A stretch of DNA of 19,690 nt from a bacterium (GTDB taxonomy: Bacteria > UBA9089 > JAHJRX01): assembly GCA_030017825.1 (NCBI GenBank), contig JASEGW010000015.1, forward strand, positions 1-19,690. Reading direction: 5' to 3'. The number at the start of each line of letters is the position of its first letter. Position 1 is the first letter of the stretch. Under the pieces are notes generated by a model. It ran no database searches. It saw only the letters and a list, made by a program, of their open reading frames with translations, and was not told the origin of the DNA. Positions 7,458 through 14,447 of this stretch are shown here, one piece after another. Made by a program: the position numbers and the translations under genes.

Positions 7458-8240
7458 ATGGATATAATTGTATGCATTAAACAAGTTCCTGATACTACAG
7501 AGGTTAAAATTGATAGGAAAACCAATACTTTGATTAGAGAAGGCATTCCTAACGTAATTAATCCTTTTGACAAGAATGCGGTAGAAGAAGCCTTAAGATT
7601 ACGAGAAAAGTATGGGGGAAAAGTTATAGTTATTTCTATGGGCCCTCCTCATGCTCAGGAGGCTTTAAGAGAAACAATAGCTATGGGAGCAGATGAAGCT
7701 ATACTATTATCAGATAAAGCATTTGCTGGAGCGGATACTTTAGCTACTTCTTACACTTTAGCTATGGCTATTAAAAAATTAGGTAGCTTTGATTTAGTTA
7801 TATGTGGTAAACAAGCTATTGATGGTGATACGGCTCAGGTAGGTCCAGAATTAGGAGAGATGTTGGATATATCTCAAGTGGCATATGTATGTAAAATATC
7901 TATTGAAGATGGTAAAGCAATAGTAGAAAGAGTAATAGAAGATGGTTATGAATTAATGGAAGTAACCTTACCTTTTTTGATGACTGTAACTAAAGAGATT
8001 AATGAGCCTAGGCATGCTTCCCTAAGAGGAGTTTTAAAGGCAAAAAAGAAGGAAATTCCAATATGGGGTGTTAAAGAGTTAGGAATTAATGAAGATAAAG
8101 TTGGCCTTAATGGTTCAGCGACTCAGGTAATAAAAATATTTAGCCCTCCTCCAAGAGAAGGAACTAGGATGATAGAGGGAACTATTGAGGAAATGATTCA
8201 AGAATTAGTAGGCAATCTTAAAAAAAGGAAAGTAATATAG
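7458..8240 (+). CDS. etfB: Electron transfer flavoprotein, beta subunit
   Basis: EtfB pairs with EtfA to carry electrons to or from the acyl-CoA dehydrogenase. I prefer the ATG at 7458 to the adjacent one at 7455, since AGGTG at 7449-7453 is too close to the first and MDIIVCIKQVPDT is the family N terminus; this gives 260 residues. The nucleotide-binding signature reads VICGKQAIDGDTAQVGPE. The IDGDTAQVGP form is typical of Etfs from anaerobes, including bifurcating ones; mitochondrial-type EtfB has IDDDxNQTG here. An ADP-fold with GADEAILLSD follows the family pattern. The gap to the dehydrogenase is short (about 85 bases) and to etfA two bases, so the three genes likely form one unit. Confidence 0.95.
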   Translation: MDIIVCIKQVPDTTEVKIDRKTNTLIREGIPNVINPFDKNAVEEALRLREKYGGKVIVISMGPPHAQEALRETIAMGADEAILLSDKAFAGADTLATSYTLAMAIKKLGSFDLVICGKQAIDGDTAQVGPELGEMLDISQVAYVCKISIEDGKAIVERVIEDGYELMEVTLPFLMTVTKEINEPRHASLRGVLKAKKKEIPIWGVKELGINEDKVGLNGSATQVIKIFSPPPREGTRMIEGTIEEMIQELVGNLKKRKVI

Positions 8241-8242
8241 TT

Positions 8243-9430
8243 ATGGAAAGTATAAAGATATTAGATAATTGTACTGGATGTAAAAAGTGTCTTAAGACTT
8301 GCCCTATTTCTGCTATTGTAATAGTGGATAAAAAGGCTCAAATTTTAGAGCATTGTAACCTATGTGCAGCTTGTGTAAGTTCTTGTGAGCTTGAAGCTAT
8401 TAAAATAAAAAGAATAGAAGGTAAATCTACTATAAAAATTAATGATTATCAAGGGATTTGGGTTTTTGCTGAACAGAGGGAAGAAAAAATACAAAATGTA
8501 GTTTATGAATTATTAGGAGAAGGAAGAAGGTTAGCTGATAAGCTATGGGTGAACCTTAGTGCAGTTTTAATAGGGAATAATATGGAAAGTAATTGTGCAA
8601 GATTGATAGCTTTTGGGGCAGATAAAGTTTATTTAGTGGAAAATTCCTTATTAAAAGATTATCAAGGTAATGTTTATACTAGAATTATGGTGGAACTTAT
8701 TAATCAATATAAACCAGAAATTGTTTTGATGGGGGCTACTAGTATTGGAAGAGCTTTTGCTCCACGAGTAGCTGCAAAGCTTTCTACTGGTCTTACAGCA
8801 GATTGCACTAGTTTAGATATTACCGAAGAAAGACAACTGGCTCAGACTCGACCAGCTTTTGGCGGGAATATTATGGCTACTATTCTTTGTAATAATTATC
8901 GTCCAGTAATGGCTACTGTGCGTCCTAAGGTTATGAAAAAGAAAGAAGAAGATCAAAATAGAAAAGGTGAAATAATTAAAATATTTCCAGATGTTAAAGA
9001 AGAAGATTTAAAAGTAAAAATTTTAAAGATAGTAAAAGAATTGGAAAGTAAAGTTAATTTAGAAGAAGCTGAAATAATAGTTTCTGGAGGAAGAGGTATA
9101 AGGGAACCTAAGAACTTTGCTTTATTGGAAGAATTAGCTGCAACATTAGGAGGAGTTGTAGGTGCTTCTAGGGCTACAGTAGATGCAGGTTGGATTTCTC
9201 ATTATCATCAAGTAGGACAAACCGGTAAAACTGTATGCCCAAAACTCTATATAGCTTGCGGGATATCTGGAGCCATTCAACATTTAGTAGGAATGCAGAC
9301 ATCTCAATGTATTGTAGCTATTAATAAGGATCCTAATGCTCCTATATTTCAAATAGCAGATTATGGAATAGTTGGCGATGTCTTAGAGGCAGTTCCCTTA
9401 TTAACTAAATCTTTAAAAGAGATGCTATAA
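8243..9430 (+). CDS. etfA: Electron transfer flavoprotein alpha subunit with N-terminal ferredoxin domain
   Basis: EtfA holds the mobile FAD of the heterodimer. This 395-residue version starts with a two-[4Fe-4S] ferredoxin domain: Cys10, 13, 16 and 20, then Cys38, 41, 44 and 48 (CxxCxxCxxxC twice), all eight ligands present. The Etf N-terminal domain spans about 70-230 (IWVFAEQ, LMGATSIGRAFAPRVAAKL). The FAD domain has SGGRGI (281-286), GASRATVDAGW (307-317) and the family signature starting LYIACGISGAIQHL at 335 and ending ADYGIVGD at 379. Extra ferredoxin domains are known in EtfA of electron-bifurcating systems such as the caffeyl-CoA reductase Etf. The role here, ferredoxin-linked electron transfer with the neighbouring dehydrogenase, is inferred. 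Confidence 0.95.
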   Translation: MESIKILDNCTGCKKCLKTCPISAIVIVDKKAQILEHCNLCAACVSSCELEAIKIKRIEGKSTIKINDYQGIWVFAEQREEKIQNVVYELLGEGRRLADKLWVNLSAVLIGNNMESNCARLIAFGADKVYLVENSLLKDYQGNVYTRIMVELINQYKPEIVLMGATSIGRAFAPRVAAKLSTGLTADCTSLDITEERQLAQTRPAFGGNIMATILCNNYRPVMATVRPKVMKKKEEDQNRKGEIIKIFPDVKEEDLKVKILKIVKELESKVNLEEAEIIVSGGRGIREPKNFALLEELAATLGGVVGASRATVDAGWISHYHQVGQTGKTVCPKLYIACGISGAIQHLVGMQTSQCIVAINKDPNAPIFQIADYGIVGDVLEAVPLLTKSLKEML

Positions 9431-9451
9431 AGGAAAAGACTTAATTAGCTA

Positions 9452-9480
9452 TTGACAATAATACTAAAATTTGCTAAAAT
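9452..9480 (+). promoter_or_regulatory. Sigma-70-type promoter for htrA
   Basis: TTGACA (9452-9457), a 17-base spacer and TAAAAT (9475-9480) match the consensus closely. Transcription would begin near 9487, only about four bases before the htrA ATG at 9491. There is no Shine-Dalgarno there, so the message would be leaderless or nearly so. Confidence 0.65.
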
Positions 9481-9490
9481 CATATAAATT

Positions 9491-10411
9491 ATGTTTAAAA
9501 GAGAGACTAAATTATTTTATTTTATTTTAGGTATAGTAATAGGTATTATAGTTAGTTATTACTGGGCATACAATATAACTTTAAATAAAGTAAAGAAAGA
9601 ATTAAATTTAACAAAGAAAAAAGATAATCTACAATTATCTTGCATATCACAACCTCAAAATATACTTCCACAAATAAATACAAAACAGATAGAATATAAA
9701 TCTTATGGGTATCGCAGTAATTTAGTTGGTGCTATAAAAAAGGTAAGTAACGCAGTAGTAAATATTAGCATTAAACGACGAATTAGAGTTCATGATCCTT
9801 TTTTTGATTTTCATGATGATTTTTTTAAAGGTTTTTTTCAAGACTTCTTTGGTAATTTTCCTACACAAGATTATGAACAATCCTCTTTAGGTTCAGGTTT
9901 AATTATCAGTAGCGATGGTTATATTATTACCAATGAACATGTAGTTAGAAATGCTCATAATATTGAGGTTAAATTAGCTGATGGAAGAAAGCTTCCAGCT
10001 AAAATAGTAGGGTATGATGCCGATGCAGATGTAGCTCTTTTAAAGATAAATTCTATAAATCTTCCCTGTGCTGTTTTAGGCAACTCAGATCAATTGGTAG
10101 TGGGAGAATGGGCAATTGCCGTAGGAAACCCATTTGGTTTAAATCATACTGTAACTGTAGGAGTAATTAGTGCTAAAGGGAGAGATTTGCCAGGAGTGAG
10201 AGGCTTTGGCAGAATATATAAAGGTTTAATTCAAACTGATGCTTCTATTAATCCTGGGAATAGCGGAGGTCCTTTGGTTAATGAAGCAGGGGAAGTTGTT
10301 GGAATAAATACAGCTATTGTAGTTTCGGCCCAGGGAATTGGATTTGCCATTCCTATTAATACAGTGAAAAAAGTAACTGATAAATTTCTGGAACAGAAAC
10401 GGGTTTTTTAG
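9491..10411 (+). CDS. HtrA/DegP-family serine protease, PDZ-less
   Basis: Membrane-anchored trypsin-fold protease expected to act on misfolded envelope proteins. Residues 8-25 form one hydrophobic segment after KRETK, an uncleaved signal anchor with the protease outside. The catalytic triad is intact: His150 (ITNEHVV), Asp180 (DADVALL) and Ser258 (NPGNSGGPL). The regulatory loop at 100-125 is rich in Phe and Asp (HDPFFDFHDDFFKGFFQDFF). The 306-residue protein stops at FAIPINTVKKVTDKFLEQKRVF, exactly where most relatives continue into a PDZ domain. None of the three forward frames immediately after the stop resembles PDZ. It has its own promoter and no SD. Protease identity is secure; which HtrA subfamily it belongs to is not. 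Confidence 0.92.
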   Translation: MFKRETKLFYFILGIVIGIIVSYYWAYNITLNKVKKELNLTKKKDNLQLSCISQPQNILPQINTKQIEYKSYGYRSNLVGAIKKVSNAVVNISIKRRIRVHDPFFDFHDDFFKGFFQDFFGNFPTQDYEQSSLGSGLIISSDGYIITNEHVVRNAHNIEVKLADGRKLPAKIVGYDADADVALLKINSINLPCAVLGNSDQLVVGEWAIAVGNPFGLNHTVTVGVISAKGRDLPGVRGFGRIYKGLIQTDASINPGNSGGPLVNEAGEVVGINTAIVVSAQGIGFAIPINTVKKVTDKFLEQKRVF

Positions 10412-10896
10412 TCTAATTTTCCTTCTTTGATAGTGTTCTGCAATAAGTTTTTCTTATAAACAGCATATGCTATATTTATTCTAAAATGTAAAGACAAAGT
10501 TTGTTTTTGTCTGAATTGAGATTGTAGAGTTTCTTAGCTTATTATGAAATGCTGAGTAATTCTTTTGGATGCAGAAAATAACAGATTTAAGATTAAAAAT
10601 AGTTTAAAATTATAAATTACCTCGAAGATTTGTAAACTTACTGATTTACTTTCAAAAAAATATTACCAACCAGAATAAGAAGAACTTCAAATATCAAATA
10701 TTCTCCAATTAAAAAAGTTTTAAATAACTTTAACTAACCTGAGTTCGACGTATACCTGTGTCGAACTCAGGTTAGTTAGAAAAGATATGATAGTGGCCTA
10801 ATAAAACTAATGCGATTAATGCCGAAAAATGCGTTTAAAAACTACAAAACATATAGAGCTTAAAAGTTGTAGAGTTGATGAATTTGGTGATTAACT
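10412..10896. other. 485-base intergenic region between htrA and argS
   Basis: No gene is visible in any frame. It holds small dyads (ATAAG/CTTAT at 10443-10457, AGCATATGCT at 10462-10471, AGACAAA/TTTGTCT at 10492-10512) and the large palindrome at 10731-10778. None of the small dyads has the T-run of an intrinsic terminator. No T-box specifier structure or its conserved antiterminator sequence was seen before argS. The gap is the longest in the window and may contain decayed sequence, including a lost HtrA C terminus. Confidence 0.6.
10731..10778. repeat. Perfect 19-bp-arm palindrome, head of a repeat family
   Basis: TAACTAACCTGAGTTCGAC (10731-10749) and GTCGAACTCAGGTTAGTTA (10760-10778) are perfect reverse complements around a 10-base loop. 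The right arm has relatives at 17331-17349 and 18220-18237, both in the same orientation without a left arm. No T-run follows. It could be a REP-like repeat, a miniature element, or a protein or RNA regulatory site. Confidence 0.7.
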
Positions 10897-12552
10897 ATGT
10901 CTATAAAAGAAAAAGTTAGGAATATCATAAAAGAAGCTACATTAAAGACTATACAAGAGAAAAATCTTTCTAAAGATGATTTACCAGAAATTATTGTAGA
11001 AATTCCTAAAATAGATTCACATGGAAATTTGTCTTCTAATATAGCCTTTCTATTAGCTAATATGGCTAGCGAAGATATACTTAAAACGGCTGAAAACATT
11101 GTTAAGAATATAGAAAGGGAAGATATTGTTGAAAAAGTAGAAATAGCAGGAAAAGGCTTTATTAATATATTCATAGCAAAAGACTGCTTATATAAAGTCT
11201 TATGCCAAATTGAAGAAGAAAGTGAAAGATATGGATGTAGTAATTTTGGAGAAGAAAAAAAAGTATTAATAGAATTTGTAAGTGCTAATCCCACTGGTCC
11301 TTTGCATGTGGGTCATGGAAGAGGAGCGGTAATTGGAGATACATTAGCTAATGTGTTCAGTGCTGCAGGGTATTATGTGGAGAAAGAATACTATATTAAT
11401 AATGTAGGAAAGCAGGCTGAATTGTTAGGAACATGTGTTGAGGCTGAATATAAAAACCTTATTGGAATTCCTATGGATTATCCTGAGGATGGTTATAAAG
11501 GTGATTACATTAAGGATCTTGCAGAAAAATTAGTGAAAATGGGAGGTAAAAGATATCAAGATTGGGGATTAGATTTTTTTGTAAGATTTACGGTTAGAGA
11601 AATATTAGATGATATCAAGAATGTACTTCTTTCATTTCAAGTGAGATTTAACCGTATGTTTAGTGAAAACACTTTATATGATTCAGGAAAGGTGGATGAA
11701 TGTATAGATATTTTAAAAGAGAAAGGTTATACTTATGAAAAAGACGGTGCCCTTTGGCTTAAAACTACAGCTTTTAATGACGATAAGGATCGAGTATTAA
11801 TTAGAGAAAATAATGTTCATACGTATTTTGCTGGTGATGTAGCCTACCATAAAGATAAGCTTTCAAGAGAATACAGTAAAATAATAAATATTTTAGGAGC
11901 TGATCATCATGGATATACACCAAGAATGGAATGTGCTTGCGAAATAATTGGATATCAACCAGGTTTGTTGGAATACTTATTATACCAACTAGTAAATCTA
12001 ATGCGGGATGGCATTCAAGTTTCTATGTCTACCAGGACTGGTGAATATATTACTTTACAGAAGGTAATAGAAGAAGTAGGTTCAGATGCAGCTAGGTTTT
12101 TCTTTGTAATGCGCAAAAGTGATGTTCCTTTAGATTTTGATTTAGAATTGGCTAAGAAAAAGTCTGATGAAAATCCTGTTTATTATGTACAATATGCCCA
12201 TGCTCGCATATGTAGTATTTTAAGACAAGCAAAAGAAAAGAATATAGAAAATATCTCTGCTTCAGAAGCTAATTTAGATCTATTATCCTTTCCTGAAGAA
12301 TTAAACTTACTTTTTAAATTAAGTATTTTGCCAGATGAAATAATAAGTATTACTAAAAATTTAGAGACTCATCGTTTGGCTAATTACTTGGTTGAACTTG
12401 CCTCTATGTTTCATAGTTATTATGCTAAATATCGCGTGATTTCAGAGGATAAAGAACTTACTATGGCTCGACTTTGTATGTGTAAAGCGGTATTATTTGC
12501 TATGAGAAGCATCTTTAAGATAATAGCTATTCAGGCTCCAGATAAAATGTAG
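10897..12552 (+). CDS. argS: Arginyl-tRNA synthetase
   Basis: Class I synthetase that charges tRNA-Arg. The 551-residue length is normal. The N-terminal Add-1 domain, which contacts the tRNA D-loop, spans about 5-90. The HIGH-type motif is HVGH at 137-140 in the conserved VSANPTGPLHVGHGRGAVIGD. The later catalytic-loop region is VSMSTRTGEY at 375-384, a KMSKS-divergent form common in ArgRS. The DALR anticodon-binding domain begins near 429 (YYVQYAHARICSILRQA) and ends in APDKM, close to the usual SAPERM end. The ATG has GGTGA at 10886-10890. It stands alone, with long spacers on both sides that carry repeats. Confidence 0.97.
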   Translation: MSIKEKVRNIIKEATLKTIQEKNLSKDDLPEIIVEIPKIDSHGNLSSNIAFLLANMASEDILKTAENIVKNIEREDIVEKVEIAGKGFINIFIAKDCLYKVLCQIEEESERYGCSNFGEEKKVLIEFVSANPTGPLHVGHGRGAVIGDTLANVFSAAGYYVEKEYYINNVGKQAELLGTCVEAEYKNLIGIPMDYPEDGYKGDYIKDLAEKLVKMGGKRYQDWGLDFFVRFTVREILDDIKNVLLSFQVRFNRMFSENTLYDSGKVDECIDILKEKGYTYEKDGALWLKTTAFNDDKDRVLIRENNVHTYFAGDVAYHKDKLSREYSKIINILGADHHGYTPRMECACEIIGYQPGLLEYLLYQLVNLMRDGIQVSMSTRTGEYITLQKVIEEVGSDAARFFFVMRKSDVPLDFDLELAKKKSDENPVYYVQYAHARICSILRQAKEKNIENISASEANLDLLSFPEELNLLFKLSILPDEIISITKNLETHRLANYLVELASMFHSYYAKYRVISEDKELTMARLCMCKAVLFAMRSIFKIIAIQAPDKM

Positions 12553-12587
12553 AAGCCAGAAACAAGAAATTAGAATAAATTCCACAA

Positions 12588-12675
12588 TATTTGAGATAAC
12601 TATTCAGCAATGTTCAATGTAACAACATATTTCCTTAGTGCGAAGTTTATGCTGAATAGTTACTATTTGAGATAA
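12588..12675. repeat. Direct repeats flanking MITE copy 2 (probable target-site duplication)
   Basis: TATTTGAGATAA at 12588-12599 is repeated at 12664-12675. The first nine bases (TATTTGAGA) lie outside the element; the final TAA coincides with its left end. Joining across the element would restore a single uninterrupted AT-rich spacer. This is what duplication on insertion leaves, although the exact boundary is ambiguous by three bases. Confidence 0.6.
12597..12662. mobile_element. MITE-like inverted-repeat element, copy 2
   Basis: TAACTATTCAGCA (12597-12609) and TGCTGAATAGTTA (12650-12662) are perfect 13-bp inverted repeats, and the whole differs from copy 1 (4524-4589) at one base. That base lies in the unpaired interior, not in the arms. 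A further C at 12663 matches the end of copy 1, but the left outer base differs (A instead of G). The element sits in the 250-base gap after argS. Confidence 0.75.
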
Positions 12676-12695
12676 ATTGAATCTAAATTGTTGAG

Positions 12696-12726
12696 TTAAC
12701 ACTTGGCTGGACTTTTTGGATATAAT
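12696..12726 (+). promoter_or_regulatory. Weak candidate promoter before the CBS-PAS-HTH gene
   Basis: A perfect TATAAT at 12721-12726 is followed by another at 12732-12737. The best upstream hexamer is TTAACA at 12696-12701 with a 19-base spacer, longer than optimal. In such an AT-rich spacer a chance TATAAT is plausible. Confidence 0.25.
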
Positions 12727-12802
12727 ATGATTATAATGGGTTTTCTTATTCTCATTCCTAAATTCTAACTACCTAAAGTGGTTGCGATAAGATATATTTA
12801 GA

Positions 12803-13711
12803 ATGTCAAACTTACCCATAGAGAATAAAAAGGTATTAAAAATAAAGGATCTTCTTAAATATTTTTGTGGCTATGGCCTAAGCTCTATTCCAGTAATTAA
12901 TAAAAGTAAAAAATTAATTGGAATACTTAAAAAAGAAAATCTTATTGCAACTTCTTCTTCAGTAGTAAATTTAGAAAAGCCTTTAAAGGAGTTTACAACA
13001 AAGAATATAACAAGTATAAACTTTCTTGAGGATTCTAAAGCACTTTCAAACTTGGTCTTAAATTGCGAACACATTAGAGAAATTCCAGTAATTAATGAGG
13101 AGGGCATTTTAATAGATTTTTGGACTCCTCAAGAGATATTTTTATCTTTAAATAATAATATAAGTTTTTCTGTTAATAGTTGGAGAAAAATATTTGATAA
13201 CTTTCCCTGTATTTCTATCTTTGTAGATCATTTGGGAAAAATAATCTTAGCTAATAAGTTGGCCAAAAAATACCTTTTTGAAGGCATCGAGGTTCAAGAT
13301 AAAGAAATTTCGAAGATATGTCCTGATTTGGCAAAATATTCTACTAAGTATGAAAAATTAGAAGGAAAAAGAAAAAATATACCCAACTTGAAAGAAAGTT
13401 TAGTAACTATAAAGGACAAGAAATATTATTGTAAATATAACTTAATTTTAGATGAAAAAAGGGTTTTAGGAAAAGTGTTCTTACTTAGAGAACCTTCCGT
13501 GGAAAATATAAGTCAAAACTTAAATGAAAACAACTTAAAGAAAACTATTTCACCTTTGGAAGAGGCTATATTAGGAACAGAAAAAGACATTATTAGCAGA
13601 GCTTTAAGTAAGACAAAGGGAAATATAAGTGCATGTGCAAATTTGCTAAAAATCCCGAGACAAACTTTACAATATAAGATAAAAAAATTAAACTTAAAAT
13701 CAATTAAATAA
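12803..13711 (+). CDS. CBS-PAS-Fis-type HTH regulator lacking an AAA+ domain
   Basis: Probable cytosolic DNA-binding regulator of 302 residues. Residues 1-118 look like a pair of CBS domains (GLSSIPVINKSKKLIGILKK at 25-44 and REIPVINEEGILIDFWT at 92-108), which in other proteins bind adenine nucleotides. Residues about 125-228 resemble a PAS domain (FPCISIFVDHLGKIILANKLAKKYL). Residues 258-297 form a Fis-type helix-turn-helix (EKDIISRALSKTKGNISACA, then IPRQTLQYKIKKL). Sigma-54 activators share this head and tail but place an AAA+ ATPase with GAFTGA between them; that is absent. It therefore cannot act as a standard sigma-54 activator. No clear SD precedes the ATG, and a stop codon lies just upstream in frame. 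Target genes are unknown. Confidence 0.85.
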   Translation: MSNLPIENKKVLKIKDLLKYFCGYGLSSIPVINKSKKLIGILKKENLIATSSSVVNLEKPLKEFTTKNITSINFLEDSKALSNLVLNCEHIREIPVINEEGILIDFWTPQEIFLSLNNNISFSVNSWRKIFDNFPCISIFVDHLGKIILANKLAKKYLFEGIEVQDKEISKICPDLAKYSTKYEKLEGKRKNIPNLKESLVTIKDKKYYCKYNLILDEKRVLGKVFLLREPSVENISQNLNENNLKKTISPLEEAILGTEKDIISRALSKTKGNISACANLLKIPRQTLQYKIKKLNLKSIK

Positions 13712-13903
13712 AACTTATTTGAGTATATAGGAAAAACTAAAATATAAGCTACAGAGAGCACTGAGATTATTAAAGAAAATACAGATTTATCATTATATAA
13801 AAATATTTTTTTACAGTGAATTTCCTTATTCCTTTGGAACTTCTGTGGTTACATTTTCCTTAATATATGAGGATCAAGACTATAAAGATAAGGAGGTAAA
13901 AGG

Positions 13904-14329
13904 GTGTCTTCCTATTATAATCTAGATCCTAAGATACTGTTAAAAGAAAACTTAGAAGAAATATTTAATAATGAAATAAAAAAAGCTCGCTTAAACAGAA
14001 CTACTCTTTCCCTAATTACTATAGACTTTAGTAGGACTCATGGAGAAGAAGCATTGAAGAAGGCAGCTAAAACTCTACAATGTAAAATACGTTGTACGGA
14101 TATAATTGGAAGAACAAAAATAAAAGAGCTTACTGTTATTGTTCCTAATGTAGACAGAAAAAGGGCCATGTTATTAGTTAATAGACTTAGGCAGAGTATG
14201 GATTCATTTAAAAAAGATGAAAGCGATAAAATTAACATTGGTTTTTCTTCTTTTCCTGAAGATGGGATAAGTAAAAAAGAACTAATTGATAAAGCTACAT
14301 ACTCACTTTATAAGAATAAGCTTTGGTAA
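13904..14329 (+). CDS. Stand-alone degenerate GGDEF-fold protein
   Basis: A 141-residue protein resembling a diguanylate cyclase domain without its active site. SLITIDFSRTHGEEALKKAAKTL (36-58) parallels the first metal-Asp strand and helix, with Asp41 kept. The active-site loop, normally RYGGDEF, reads GRTKIKELTVIVPN (69-82), so the signature is replaced by TKIKE. NIGFSSFPEDG (111-121) and IDKATYSLYKNKLW (128-141) match the usual SIGIA and ADxALYxAK ends. The start is GTG at 13904 with AGGAGG at 13891-13896. It is shorter than a full domain and almost certainly not a cyclase; it might bind nucleotide or a partner. It lies between the CBS-PAS-HTH gene and rho. Confidence 0.8.
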   Translation: MSSYYNLDPKILLKENLEEIFNNEIKKARLNRTTLSLITIDFSRTHGEEALKKAAKTLQCKIRCTDIIGRTKIKELTVIVPNVDRKRAMLLVNRLRQSMDSFKKDESDKINIGFSSFPEDGISKKELIDKATYSLYKNKLW

Positions 14330-14447
14330 ATGGTCAATGGCGACTAGTGAATAAAATAGGTAATTACCAATTAGTAGTTACCATTTGATAGTTATCCAAA
14401 ACACAACGACTCAAAAGAAATATTATGGTATTTAAAAGGAGAAAATT

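Noticed and set aside
10492..10512. AGACAAA/TTTGTCT hairpin after htrA as a terminator.
   Set aside because: The T-rich part lies in the loop and arm and no T-run follows the stem.
10547..10562. TGCTGAGTAATT resembling one end of the inverted-repeat element.
   Set aside because: Several mismatches and no partner end at the right distance.
10780..10896. T-box or other tRNA-sensing leader before argS.
   Set aside because: The conserved T-box sequence and specifier-loop layout are absent.
12702..12720. Sigma-54 promoter before the CBS-PAS-HTH gene (TGGC nearby).
   Set aside because: There is no GC element at the right spacing after the GG.
14331..14390. Imperfect inverted repeat around GGTAATTACC between the GGDEF-fold gene and rho.
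   Set aside because: Arms (ATGGT...ACCAT) match only in part and the core palindrome is short and AT-rich; no second copy seen in the window.
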